Shown here in pieces: positions 1 through 8,015 of a stretch of 24,469 nucleotides of DNA; position 1 is the stretch's first letter; each line of letters begins with the position of its first letter. Source of the DNA: Victivallales bacterium Lenti_02 (GTDB lineage: Bacteria; Verrucomicrobiota; Lentisphaeria; Oligosphaerales; Lenti-02); contig LVAZ01000195.1 in NCBI GenBank assembly GCA_001603055.1, positions 1 to 24,469 of the forward strand. Direction: 5' to 3'. A program made the translations under genes and the position numbers. Under the pieces are notes generated by a model. The model was not told the origin of the DNA, did no database searches, and saw nothing but the letters and a program-made list of their open reading frames with translations.

Positions 1-136
1 AGATTCGCGAAATCGCGACGCGCAACAAGCGCGGCGGGGGCCGCGCCTGCTGGAAAGCAAGAGTGGAACGGGGAAATCCGAGGCAGCGAAATGAATTCCA
101 ATGCCTCTCCGTCGCGCCGAACGTGGCCTATTGTGC

Positions 137-1582
137 CTACATGTGCGTGATGATGTAGGACCAGACCATCAGCACCGCCTTGTTCACGGCCAGCATCGCC
201 ACCACGTCGAACACCGTGAGCCGGTTCCAGTCCTTCCGGATTCCAGGCATTCGGGAGGGGACATCGGTCACCATGGCCAGATAGCCATGCCGTCTGCCGA
301 CAAGCCCCCGCCCCGGCGCGCAATACAACGGCGAGGGGGAAGGCGGTTCGCAGGGACCGGCCAGGCTAAGCATGCCTGCGGGCTGCGGTTCGATCTCCGT
401 CTCGTCCCGCCCTTTGCGCAGCAGCAGGCGATGGAAAGCCGCCACCACTCCCGCCTGGAAGAAGAAATGGGCACGATAGGTGAACGTGATGAGCCAGCCC
501 GACATGCAGAAGGCCAGAAACACCCCCATCAACACCCGGCGGATGCGCTCCTCCTGCTCGCTCCCGCAGGACGCCATGCACAGGCTTTTCATCGAGAAAT
601 ACAGGATTCCCAGGTAGAGGAAAAGACCGGTCGCGCCCAGTTCGGCCCCGACCTGCACGTAGACACTGTGCGGGGAAATCCCCCATTTCCGCTCGCGCTG
701 GATCGAGCGCATGAAGTTGTCCTTCCCCAGCCCTTTGGTGTCCCGGTGGTAGACATCCCAGCCATAGCGGAAAGCGAACACCCGGCCCGCAATCCCTTCT
801 TCCTTGGCACTGGCCCGACCCCCGCGCATCACTTCCATGCGCGGCAAGCGGTACAGCACCGCGCCACCCACATTCACGGCGACCACCAGCATGATGATCT
901 GCACAAGCCGGGGTCGCCCGAAAATCAAACCGCCGACCAATGCGAAAGCCGAAGTGACGTAGGCCCCTTTCGATTCCGTGAGAAAAAGGCAAAAGGCAGG
1001 GAGAGGAAGAAGAGCAAGCACAAAGACCCGGGCCGCGAAGGAACGACGCCAGAACAAAAGATAGTAGATCATCGGTATTACTGGCGCGATGCCATGCCCC
1101 AGCGCATTCGGGTTGTTGAAAATGGACATGCCCAGAACAAGCCGCCCCTTCATCTGTCCCTCCACGATGTCCCGGGCGTTCGTGGGGTCAAAACCAAATT
1201 CAACCCCGACCCCCAGCAGACAAATGAACAGAATCATCGCCGCCCACCACCAGAGAAAACCCTCGATGCGGTCGCGGCTGGTCAAGATGTTCACCGTCGC
1301 GATATAGAAAACCAGAAAGCTCTTGTTGGCGTTGAAGGTGTCCCACATGGGCGGGGTGGCGAAGGCCATCCACAGAAAAAAGGCCCACATCACATAGTCG
1401 TGCGGAGTGCGGAACAAATCCCGCAGACGAACCGGGCGCGGGGAGGTGCGCATGACCATCGCCGCCACGGCCCAGATCATGGTCACCAGTCCTGGCCTCA
1501 GGAAGCCAACGCCGGGAATCCATTCCTGGGGTCGGACATAGACCAGAATCAGGAACGCTACTATGGCGGCAAAATCAGACAT
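137..1582 (-). CDS. O-antigen polymerase/ligase-like membrane protein
   Basis: This 481-residue multi-pass inner-membrane protein looks like the Wzy_C/O-antigen ligase family, which polymerises or transfers lipid-linked glycans on the periplasmic side. The N-terminus is a hydrophobic helix followed by an R-P-Q-E-W motif (about residues 17-21) seen in many such polymerases. More helices follow, then a hydrophilic central loop (about 240-305) ending in S-P-H-S, typical of the periplasmic loop of this family. A polar Pro-rich tail (about 380-440) precedes one last helix. The ATG has a GAGG sequence just upstream. It lies 82 bases after the Wzc-like kinase gene on the same strand, which supports a role in exopolysaccharide polymerisation. 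Polymerase and ligase cannot be told apart from sequence alone. Confidence 0.8.
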   Translation of the reverse strand: MSDFAAIVAFLILVYVRPQEWIPGVGFLRPGLVTMIWAVAAMVMRTSPRPVRLRDLFRTPHDYVMWAFFLWMAFATPPMWDTFNANKSFLVFYIATVNILTSRDRIEGFLWWWAAMILFICLLGVGVEFGFDPTNARDIVEGQMKGRLVLGMSIFNNPNALGHGIAPVIPMIYYLLFWRRSFAARVFVLALLPLPAFCLFLTESKGAYVTSAFALVGGLIFGRPRLVQIIMLVVAVNVGGAVLYRLPRMEVMRGGRASAKEEGIAGRVFAFRYGWDVYHRDTKGLGKDNFMRSIQRERKWGISPHSVYVQVGAELGATGLFLYLGILYFSMKSLCMASCGSEQEERIRRVLMGVFLAFCMSGWLITFTYRAHFFFQAGVVAAFHRLLLRKGRDETEIEPQPAGMLSLAGPCEPPSPSPLYCAPGRGLVGRRHGYLAMVTDVPSRMPGIRKDWNRLTVFDVVAMLAVNKAVLMVWSYIITHM

Positions 1583-1603
1583 CTAGCCTCGTCCAGCCAA
1601 GTT

Positions 1604-1629
1604 CCGCCGGGCGTCTCCCCGCCCGGCGG
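1604..1629 (-). other. Intercistronic GC hairpin between kinase and polymerase genes
   Basis: CCGCCGGGCG and CGCCCGGCGG form a perfect 10-bp stem with a 6-base loop. Outer GTTCC/GGAAC bases can extend it past a bulge. No U-run follows on the minus strand, so it does not look like an intrinsic terminator. It may mark a processing or stability element between the two cistrons. Confidence 0.5.
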
Positions 1630-1664
1630 CCGGAACCGGGGCGGCACCCCGGAAAACCACGCCC

Positions 1665-3875
1665 TCAAACACGAGTCGCCTCGGGTTCCTCCGGCTCCGC
1701 GTCGGACACCTTGCCCTCGGTAAGCCGGTGGTAGCTGTGGTAGTAGTAATCGGAGTAGTAGTAGTAGTAGTAGTAGTTCGTCGCCACCCCGAGGTCCAGA
1801 CGATTGACGATGCAGCCGAAAATCTGGGCACCGTTCGAGACCAGCATCCGCAGCGCGGCCTGCAACTGGGACACGGGCGTGCGGGAACTCCAAAGCACGA
1901 AAATCACGCCGTCCGCATGCGGGGCCAGCACGCAAGTCTCGGCAAGCCCAAGAACCGGCGGGGTATCGACAATGATCCGGTCGTAACGCTCGCGCAACCC
2001 CTGGATCATCTCGCCCAAAGCGGGACGCGAGAGCAGTTCCGAAACACTGCGCCCCTTGCGGTCATTGGCCATCACGTCGAGATTCGGCACGCTGGAATGC
2101 TGACAAGCCATTGCGCAGGAAATCTCGCCGTCAAGCACCCCGCCAAGACCAGGCGCGGAGGCCACGCCGAAGGTCCGATGCTGCCGCCCCTGGTGGAAAT
2201 CCGCGTCGATCAACAGCACCTTTTGCCCCAACTGGGCAAAGGAAACAGCCAGATTCGCCGCCGTCATGGATTTGCCTTCCTTGGGCGTTGCGCTGGTCAC
2301 CATGATGACCTGGCGTTCCTCGGGCAGCGACTGGTCCAAGAGAAGATTGGTCCGAATCACCCGGAAAACCTCCCGCTGGGCATGGTCCGCTTCGGTCAGC
2401 AATGCGGTGCGCCCCCGGTGGGAGGAGGCGAGCACGGGGATCACCCCGAGCCCGGGAATGCCCAAGTGCTCCTCGGCCTGCTCAACCACCGAAACCGTAT
2501 GCGACAGATGCTCCATGGCAAAGGCGGCGGCAACGGCACAGACCAGGCCGGCGGCCAGCGACATCATCGCCAGACGCATGCGGTTCGGATGGCGCGGGCG
2601 TTCGGGGCGGCTCAGCAAGATGTGTCCGCCGAATTCCACCTGCATCTTCTCGTGTTTGCCACCGAAATCCAGCACCTCCAACCGCTTGGCCATCGCCGTG
2701 TAGGACTGGGTCAAATTCAGTCGCCCGGAAGTGAAACGCTCAAAATCCCGTTCCAGACGCCCCAAAGCGCTCTGCCGTTCCTGGAAAACCGGCAGAAGCC
2801 GTTCGAGCGACTGCTTCTCGGCGGAAAGATGCTCAATCTCGAACAGCAGGCGATTCTCGAATGCCGCATAGGCGCTGTCCAAAGCGACCGTAGCCTTGCG
2901 GAACGCCTCCTCCGCCTGGCGAAACGCGGGGTGGGCGGGAAGGTACTTTGCCTTGGCGGCAAGGAATTGTTCCTCCGCCGCCGTGCGTTCAGCCAGCAAA
3001 CGTCTCCAACTTTCGCCCCCTTGGACAGTCTCGGGCGTCACCACGGAAGCCGCAGGCACAACGACCACCTGTGAAGTCCCGGTCGACGGAACAGATGCGG
3101 GGCGCATCATGCCGACCAAATCGGCGGCGGCGGCATTCAAACGCTTCTCGATGAAGGCGAACTTCTCGACCATCGTCCACTGGGGATTCCGCGCCAGCTC
3201 GTCCCGCACCCGTTCGGCCTCGATTAGGCGGGTGCCGACCAGTCGCAGCCGCGTGGGAACATAGCGGACTTCCTCCAGCTCCAGCCGGGCAGATGCAAGT
3301 TGCGACTCGCGCATGAACGCCTCGGTCTCCTCCACGTATTGCTCCATTTTCTGCCGGGCGCGCGCCATGTCCTGCGTGTAGGACTCGATTTCATAGTCGG
3401 TGCGCCGCCGCCGCTGCTCCTCGCGCATGAGCCGGAATTCCTCGACCGTAGCCTCAGCCCAACCCGCGCAGGTGGCATGCGAGTAGGTCCAGATGTGAAG
3501 CTCGATCGTGTTGCCCGAACGGACGAAGCTCCGAAATTTCACCAAACAATCGGAGGATAACCGCTCGTAGGTGGTCTTTACCCCCAGCCGCCGGGCAGTA
3601 CGAAGCAGCAATTCCGGGGAATTCAAGGCCTGATTCAGATAACGGATACTGGCGTCGCCGTAGATATCCTGTGTGTCCATCAGGCGCGGCGTGAATTCCG
3701 CAGTGATTGTAGAACGGGCGTAGAAGACCGAACGGGCGTACACCGCATAGAACAGCCCGGCCACGAGGAACAGACACATGACCAGCAGGATCAAGCGAAG
3801 ATGCTTCAACCCGATGGCAAGGAAATACCCCAGCTCTTCGAGGGTGAAATGGCGTTTCTTGTTTCCTGCGGGCAT
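1665..3875 (-). CDS. Wzc-like polysaccharide co-polymerase / BY-type tyrosine kinase
   Basis: This 736-residue inner-membrane protein combines a Wzz chain-length domain with a cytoplasmic bacterial tyrosine kinase, and controls polymerisation and export of surface polysaccharide. Membrane helices lie at about 23-46 and 433-456, with a long coiled-coil periplasmic region between them and a Pro-rich stretch before the second helix. The kinase has a Walker A motif S-A-T-P-K-E-G-K-S (about 528-536), a Walker A' motif V-L-L-I-D-A-D (about 553-559) and a Walker B motif I-I-V-D-T-P-P (about 634-640). The C-terminal tail holds 11 tyrosines within 15 residues (about 701-715), the expected autophosphorylation cluster, followed by an acidic end. 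I chose the ATG at 3875, which has GAGGAA just upstream, over an in-frame TTG at 3887. Unusually, seven of the tyrosines come from one uninterrupted TAC repeat. Confidence 0.93.
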   Translation of the reverse strand: MPAGNKKRHFTLEELGYFLAIGLKHLRLILLVMCLFLVAGLFYAVYARSVFYARSTITAEFTPRLMDTQDIYGDASIRYLNQALNSPELLLRTARRLGVKTTYERLSSDCLVKFRSFVRSGNTIELHIWTYSHATCAGWAEATVEEFRLMREEQRRRRTDYEIESYTQDMARARQKMEQYVEETEAFMRESQLASARLELEEVRYVPTRLRLVGTRLIEAERVRDELARNPQWTMVEKFAFIEKRLNAAAADLVGMMRPASVPSTGTSQVVVVPAASVVTPETVQGGESWRRLLAERTAAEEQFLAAKAKYLPAHPAFRQAEEAFRKATVALDSAYAAFENRLLFEIEHLSAEKQSLERLLPVFQERQSALGRLERDFERFTSGRLNLTQSYTAMAKRLEVLDFGGKHEKMQVEFGGHILLSRPERPRHPNRMRLAMMSLAAGLVCAVAAAFAMEHLSHTVSVVEQAEEHLGIPGLGVIPVLASSHRGRTALLTEADHAQREVFRVIRTNLLLDQSLPEERQVIMVTSATPKEGKSMTAANLAVSFAQLGQKVLLIDADFHQGRQHRTFGVASAPGLGGVLDGEISCAMACQHSSVPNLDVMANDRKGRSVSELLSRPALGEMIQGLRERYDRIIVDTPPVLGLAETCVLAPHADGVIFVLWSSRTPVSQLQAALRMLVSNGAQIFGCIVNRLDLGVATNYYYYYYYSDYYYHSYHRLTEGKVSDAEPEEPEATRV
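1755..1775 (-). repeat. (TAC)7 trinucleotide microsatellite in the kinase tyrosine tail
   Basis: Seven perfect tandem GTA units on the plus strand read as seven consecutive TAC (Tyr) codons in the kinase gene. No synonymous TAT interrupts the run, and a further TAC triplet cluster lies six bases downstream in the gene. Pure trinucleotide runs can gain or lose units by replication slippage, which here would change Tyr number without a frameshift. Confidence 0.9.
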
Positions 3876-3995
3876 CGCTTTCCTCAACCTTCGACGGCTT
3901 TCAAACCGACCGGATCAGCTTCCATTCCCAAGGGGAAATGCTGCACATCCACCCGGACTGCTACCGCCACATCCTGTTCAACCAAAGTTTCGAGC

Positions 3996-4034
3996 AAAGA
4001 AAATCCCAGGGAGGATTGACATCGCTCCCTGGGA
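3996..4034 (-). terminator. Rho-independent terminator downstream of the Wza-like gene
   Basis: On the minus strand TCCCAGGGAG pairs perfectly with CTCCCTGGGA across an 11-base loop, and TTTTCTTT follows directly. It lies about 125 bases after the Wza-like stop and 121 bases before the kinase start. It would therefore end or attenuate the upstream transcript before the kinase and polymerase genes. Confidence 0.72.
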
Positions 4035-4097
4035 ACCGGTTCTTTTCAAGGGGGAACTCTCGACTCATTCTCTGTAGCATGATGCAAGAACCCCACC

Positions 4098-4145
4098 GGT
4101 GTCTCTAGTCGCCTCCTCCGAAGGTTGTGATTCGGAGGAGACACC
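4098..4145 (-). other. Compound hairpin just after the Wza-like gene
   Basis: CTCCTCCGAA (4113-4122) and TTCGGAGGAG (4131-4140) form a 10-bp stem with an 8-base loop. GGTGTCTC (4098-4105) is also complementary to GAGACACC (4138-4145), so two overlapping folds are possible. No U-run follows on the minus strand. A 3'-end stabiliser or processing site is one reading; the true terminator appears to be the one further downstream. Confidence 0.5.
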
Positions 4146-4158
4146 TGCAGGGCACACG

Positions 4159-5331
4159 CTAGAAGCTGAAGAACTTCTCCGGAACAACCACAATGTCGCC
4201 GCTCTGCAGGACCAAGTCGGGAGCGTTGCCCTTCTCGACGGCGCGCAGGTCCACGTTCATCCGAATCTTGATGCCGTCGCCCTCGTCACGGAGGACGTAG
4301 GCCTTGCGCAGATTCGCAAAGCGCTGGAAGCCACCCATCCGGAGAATGGCGCTGTAGGCGGTGATTTCCTCTTCCTTGCGGAGGGGGAGGATGCCGGAGT
4401 TGAAGACCCGCCCGGTCACATAGACTTCGTCGGTCTTGCCCACGCGGGTAGGCACAATGACGATGTCGTCGCCCCGGAGAGTCAGGTCGGAAGCCAGCTC
4501 GTCGCCAGCCAGGACGGCGTCGACGTTGACCGTCTCCATCAGCGGCTTGCCATCAACCAGGCGGAGGACGCGGACGTTCTCCATATCGGCGAAGGGGCTG
4601 GTGCCGCCTTCCCGGAGGATGGTGGACACCAAGCTGGCTCCACCCACCCCGGCGATGGGAGCGACGCCGGGACGGCGGGTGACGAATTCACCGTCGTAGA
4701 GGATGCCTTCCTTGAGCGGTGCCGCGGCACTGGCCTGAGAGGCACGACGCTCGACCAGAACAGTGGCCTGGCGGAGGAAGGAAACTTCGAGGGACCCCTT
4801 CACAGCGGCCTCGGCCGCCGCCACGGGATAGCCGGCCACCTGGATGCGGCCAACCTGGGGAATCACGATGTAGCCGCCGCGGCGGACCTGGTAGACACCG
4901 TTGAAGCCGGCGTCCTCGGTGACGTACACTTCAAGCACATCGCCGGGGATCACCACATCGCTGGGCACCGCCTGAGCGCCGCGAGCCTTCACCAGTTCGT
5001 CTTCCTGCTTCTCCAGGGCCTGGAAGGCTTCCCGGGCACTGGCCAGACTCTTCTCGAGGGCGGCCAGTTCCGCCGCCTTGCTATCCTGGGCCTGATGGGC
5101 GCGGATCCACTGGATCTGGCTGTCGAGATAGGCAACGTCAACCGCCGCCCGTTCTTTGCGGCCACGCAAATCCTGGATCTCAAAGGCGAGCGGTGACTGC
5201 GCCATCTGATCCACCGTACTGTACGCCTTCCTGAGGGCAAGGTCGTCTTGACGTGACAGAGGCTCGGCTCCCTGTACTGAGGCATAACCGAACACGATTC
5301 CTAGCAGCAAACTCCATGCACGGCGGTTCAT
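4159..5331 (-). CDS. Wza-like polysaccharide export protein with SLBB domains
   Basis: This 390-residue secreted protein should form or feed the outer-membrane channel for polysaccharide export. A signal peptide occupies about 1-22. A charged, helical and probably coiled-coil segment (about 28-118) precedes the polysaccharide export sequence domain (about 125-195, with the V-I-P-G-D-V-L-E-V start). Two SLBB-type repeats follow (about 215-295 and 302-387), each ending in a G-D-D/G-D-I-V-V-P type strand. I chose the ATG at 5331 because AGGAG lies about 8 bases upstream and a signal peptide follows at once; the longer in-frame extension has neither. There is no lipobox cysteine, unlike classical lipoprotein Wza, and the protein ends F-F-S-F. 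It sits between the barrel gene and the kinase gene, the expected context. Confidence 0.88.
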   Translation of the reverse strand: MNRRAWSLLLGIVFGYASVQGAEPLSRQDDLALRKAYSTVDQMAQSPLAFEIQDLRGRKERAAVDVAYLDSQIQWIRAHQAQDSKAAELAALEKSLASAREAFQALEKQEDELVKARGAQAVPSDVVIPGDVLEVYVTEDAGFNGVYQVRRGGYIVIPQVGRIQVAGYPVAAAEAAVKGSLEVSFLRQATVLVERRASQASAAAPLKEGILYDGEFVTRRPGVAPIAGVGGASLVSTILREGGTSPFADMENVRVLRLVDGKPLMETVNVDAVLAGDELASDLTLRGDDIVIVPTRVGKTDEVYVTGRVFNSGILPLRKEEEITAYSAILRMGGFQRFANLRKAYVLRDEGDGIKIRMNVDLRAVEKGNAPDLVLQSGDIVVVPEKFFSF

Positions 5332-5359
5332 GGTCTGGTCTCCTGGTAATAGGCCCGCT

Positions 5360-5365
5360 ATCATA
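5360..5365 (-). promoter_or_regulatory. Possible proximal -10 box for the Wza-like gene
   Basis: TATGAT on the minus strand lies 28 bases before the ATG at 5331 and matches the sigma-70 -10 consensus at five of six positions. No convincing -35 box is at the usual distance. Confidence 0.3.
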
Positions 5366-5454
5366 TCGCGAAAATCACACTTGGAAAACTGTTTTGGGGG
5401 GAGGGAAGACTGGGGGGGAGGAGGATGAACCCGACACTCCGATTCCACTGATTG

Positions 5455-5482
5455 ACTATATGCCGCGAATCGCCAAAATCAA
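5455..5482 (-). promoter_or_regulatory. Candidate sigma-70 promoter for the Wza-like gene
   Basis: On the minus strand TTGATT (-35) and TATAGT (-10) are separated by 16 bases. They lie in the 184-base gap after the barrel gene, giving a leader of about 115-120 bases. A G-rich tract on the plus strand (5396-5424) lies inside that leader. Confidence 0.45.
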
Positions 5483-5515
5483 GTTTCCTGCCCGAAAGAG
5501 GCGATACTTCTCAAG

Positions 5516-7231
5516 CTACCATCGCTTAGTGAGACGCAGTCTCACGAGATTTTCGTAGTAGTCCCTGTCGGGCACATCGTCGGTCCTGCGAGCATACTCG
5601 TAGCTGAGCATCAACTCGACGGTATCGCTGAGATCGTAGTCGGCGGCGAGGCGGATGCGAGACTCCTTGTAGTCCGTGTCCTGGTTGTGCCGCCGGACCA
5701 CGCTCATGGTGCCCGTCAGCGTGAGGTCCAGACGGCTGCTCACATCCCAGCCGAGCCTGGCCCCCACCTCGTACCGGGTCTCGTCGTCTTTCAGATGATT
5801 CTCGCCTCCGTCCACCTCGGTCCGCGCGGCGAACAGGCTGCTGTCGAGATAGGGGCCGAGCACCCGGTGGAGGCTGTACGCGAGAGTGGTGTGGTACCGG
5901 TTGCTGTCCGGCTGGATGTAGCGGGAGTAGCTGAGCCGGTGGGTGGTGAGTTCGTTCAGCTCGTTGTGCAGGCTGACATGCCAGAGCCAACTGCGGCTAT
6001 CGTCGTCTGACTTGCGGTCATAGCCGGAGCGCCAGGCATAACCCACGTTGGCGTTCAAATCGGTGTACTCGCTGAGCGGCCCGGTAACCCCGAGGCGGGC
6101 GACATGCTGCCAAAAGTGATCCTCGCTGTTGGTGCTGGCGGTATAGGTGAAATAAGGCTTGAAGCGCATGTTGTAGTGCTGGTTGACAAGCGAGAGATTG
6201 ACTCCATGCTCCCACTCTGAATCACGTCCTCCCCGACCGCGCCCATCCATGCCCCAGCGGTCGGTGCGGTAGGCCGTCAAACCCACCAGGGTTTCGGTCG
6301 GAATGGTGCGGGAAACGCCCGTCGAAGCCTTGTTGTAGTAGTAGGCGGTGGAATAGCCCCAGCGGTCATCGCTGGTGCTGTTGGAATCCAAATCGTCGCC
6401 TTGCGTGTTTATGCGGCCCCGTCCACCCAGGCTGTAGCGCCCCAGTGTGTCGGCCTTGTCAAAGTTGTTCGCCCGCAGGTAGTTCAGCCTGGCATCCGCC
6501 GTCCGATAGCTGCGGAGATCGGAGTTTGCGTCGGGCTCCAGGCCGATGCGGTCGGCGACGAAGAAGTCCCACTCGCCCACCACTCCGTCCAGCTTTGCCT
6601 CGATGAACAGGTCGCTGCTCGCGTCGATTTCGCCAGCCAGGCCGAACCTGTCGTCAAGGAGCCCGAATCCGTGGAGTCCCACTTCATTCTCGAAGGGCAG
6701 ATAGATGAGGCTGCCGCGGGAAACGATCTGCAGGTTGTCGGTCAACTGGAGCAAGATGTCGAAATCCGTGCTAACCATACCGATCACGCCGCCTTTGCGG
6801 TTGTGGGTGGTGCGGTCGGCATTGTCCGACGCGATGAACTCCACGGAGGTGCGGGGCATGTTGGCATAGATCCGCCAGAGGCGCAGCATGGCGTCTTCCG
6901 GGGCGGGGCCTTCTTTCAAAGGGAGACCAAGGTCGGTGTCGAGACCGAGCTGGAGGCGGCTGGTCCGCAGGGAAGCGCCTTGGCCGAACTGGAGTTGCGG
7001 GTCGGCGGACCAGCGCTGGTCGCGGAAGGGGCTCCGGGTGACCGAGGTGGACTCGGTGAAGACGGCGGAATAGGGGATTTCCTGCCCTGCCGCCTGGCCG
7101 GGGAGGAGCAACCCGGCCGCGAGCAGGCAGAGCCCAAGCCCCGCAGCCAGACAGTGGAGGGGAATTCCGCCGCCCGAAGAGTGCCGGAACGACGGCCGGC
7201 GAGTTGCTTTTTGATTGTATACCGCTCGCAT
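5516..7231 (-). CDS. Outer-membrane beta-barrel protein of the exopolysaccharide locus
   Basis: This 571-residue protein has a long N-region and hydrophobic signal peptide (cleavage near residue 49, after A-A-G). The rest is built of alternating amphipathic strands, rich in Tyr, Trp, Asp, Arg and Asn, with tight polar turns, and it ends in R-L-T-K-R-W with a terminal aromatic residue, as expected for a BAM-inserted barrel. It resembles the putative beta-barrel porin families often found beside Wza and Wzc genes, but I cannot name a specific member. Its position directly upstream of the Wza-like gene suggests a role in glycan passage or anchoring at the outer membrane. The ATG at 7231 has a modest AGG-type ribosome site. 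A generic porin not tied to polysaccharide remains possible. Confidence 0.75.
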   Translation of the reverse strand: MRAVYNQKATRRPSFRHSSGGGIPLHCLAAGLGLCLLAAGLLLPGQAAGQEIPYSAVFTESTSVTRSPFRDQRWSADPQLQFGQGASLRTSRLQLGLDTDLGLPLKEGPAPEDAMLRLWRIYANMPRTSVEFIASDNADRTTHNRKGGVIGMVSTDFDILLQLTDNLQIVSRGSLIYLPFENEVGLHGFGLLDDRFGLAGEIDASSDLFIEAKLDGVVGEWDFFVADRIGLEPDANSDLRSYRTADARLNYLRANNFDKADTLGRYSLGGRGRINTQGDDLDSNSTSDDRWGYSTAYYYNKASTGVSRTIPTETLVGLTAYRTDRWGMDGRGRGGRDSEWEHGVNLSLVNQHYNMRFKPYFTYTASTNSEDHFWQHVARLGVTGPLSEYTDLNANVGYAWRSGYDRKSDDDSRSWLWHVSLHNELNELTTHRLSYSRYIQPDSNRYHTTLAYSLHRVLGPYLDSSLFAARTEVDGGENHLKDDETRYEVGARLGWDVSSRLDLTLTGTMSVVRRHNQDTDYKESRIRLAADYDLSDTVELMLSYEYARRTDDVPDRDYYENLVRLRLTKRW

Positions 7232-7307
7232 GGGTACTACCTAGGGAGTTGGCGTCCATACCGCATATCTGGCACGCGGCCCGGAGCATCCTACGCTCTG
7301 GAAACAA

Positions 7308-7571
7308 CTAACTTCGGCGACCAAAACGGACAAATGCCTGAAGGGCATCGTGGTCCATGGAGAAAGGCAGATAGGCAACGACCCCCACCACCGGCAGGGC
7401 GACGATCGCCACAATCCAGAAGAGACGGGCCGGCCACCCGCGCATGCGGATGCAGACGCTCCAAATGGCGGAAGCGGCGACGACCAGCCAGATGATGGCC
7501 ACGAAAAACAGAATCTCCCACGTCACGTTGGGATGAGCGAAGTCGAAGCGCTGGAGGAAATTCGAGAGCAT
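7308..7571 (-). CDS. Small PLDc_N-like two-helix membrane protein
   Basis: This 87-residue protein has two predicted membrane helices (about 19-41 and 49-69). The second carries F-W-I-V-A-I-V-A-L-P-V-V-G-V-V-A-Y, matching the W...P-x-x-G-x-x-x-Y pattern of the phospholipase D nuclease N-terminal domain family. That family is a membrane anchor module; no catalytic HKD motif is present, so no enzyme activity is expected. The ATG has AAGGTGG about 3 bases upstream. It lies 76 bases before the beta-barrel gene on the same strand and may be the first gene of the exopolysaccharide block. Its role there is unknown. Confidence 0.62.
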   Translation of the reverse strand: MLSNFLQRFDFAHPNVTWEILFFVAIIWLVVAASAIWSVCIRMRGWPARLFWIVAIVALPVVGVVAYLPFSMDHDALQAFVRFGRRS

Positions 7572-7739
7572 TTTCCACCTTGCCGCCCTCTGGTCGGGAG
7601 CGTCCGTATCATGACTGCCGACGCCGGAAAAAGAGGGGAGGGCTTGGATCCACAGGTTGGGAAGACGGGAGAAGGCTTGTTCTGAAGAGAGGCTGGGATC
7701 GGGCTTCGGGGTCGCCGATTACGAATCCCTCTCTCTGTA

Positions 7740-7767
7740 AAAATATCATGTTGGTAGTAGATGACAA
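7740..7767 (-). promoter_or_regulatory. Candidate promoter for the leftward exopolysaccharide block
   Basis: On the minus strand TTGTCA (7767-7762) and TATTTT (7745-7740) are separated by 16 bases. It would give a leader of about 160 bases before the PLDc_N-like gene. The -10 box matches the consensus at only four positions. Confidence 0.35.
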
Positions 7768-7928
7768 GTAGCCGGGACAAGAATTTGCACCGCCAGCCAG
7801 CAAAGAGCGGGTTCTTCCCGGTGCCCCGGGGCTTGATTCGGATGTTCCCGGCGGGGAGGAAGCGGCGTTCCGGGGCGCCGTCCACTTCCGGCAGACGGGT
7901 GTCGCCGGGCAGTTTTTTCACGGCCGAA

Positions 7929-7950
7929 CCGATGCCAGCGCTGGCATCGG
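7929..7950. repeat. Perfect 22-bp palindrome upstream of dnaE
   Basis: CCGATGCCAGC is followed immediately by its exact reverse complement GCTGGCATCGG, with no loop bases. It ends 65 bases before the dnaE ATG. A loopless palindrome favours a dimeric protein-binding site over an RNA hairpin. The binding protein is unknown. Confidence 0.6.
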
Positions 7951-8015
7951 GGCCTCCCCCGGCATAGGTTGGGAGCCGTGCAAATCCCCCTTTGATCCGT
8001 TCCGCAGAGGCGACC

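Larger units (their letters stand above)
7572..8015. other. 444-base non-coding gap with no supported gene
   Basis: This divergent spacer separates the leftward membrane-protein gene from the rightward dnaE gene. Open frames cross it on both strands, but none shows a family motif, a good ribosome site or neighbour-like codon use. It holds a candidate minus-strand promoter (7740-7767), several short GC-rich hairpins (for example CGGG-TTCTT-CCCG near 7809-7830) and a perfect 22-bp palindrome (7929-7950). No clear dnaE promoter boxes are visible. Confidence 0.6.

Noticed and set aside
1..136. Possible end of a gene entering from the left edge
   Set aside because: Open frames there are short on both strands and show no recognisable sequence; too little is present to support a call.
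101..1723. Open frame of 540 codons on the plus strand over the polymerase gene
   Set aside because: Rich in His, Pro, Arg and Gln as expected of a complement frame; the minus-strand frame has clear membrane helices.
1728..3074. Plus-strand open frame over the kinase gene beginning with a Val-rich run
   Set aside because: The Val run is the complement of the Tyr codon repeat; the kinase motifs lie on the other strand.
4016..4021. TTGACA on the plus strand between the Wza-like and kinase genes
   Set aside because: It falls in the loop of the minus-strand terminator, has no -10 box at 16-18 bases, and no plus-strand gene follows.
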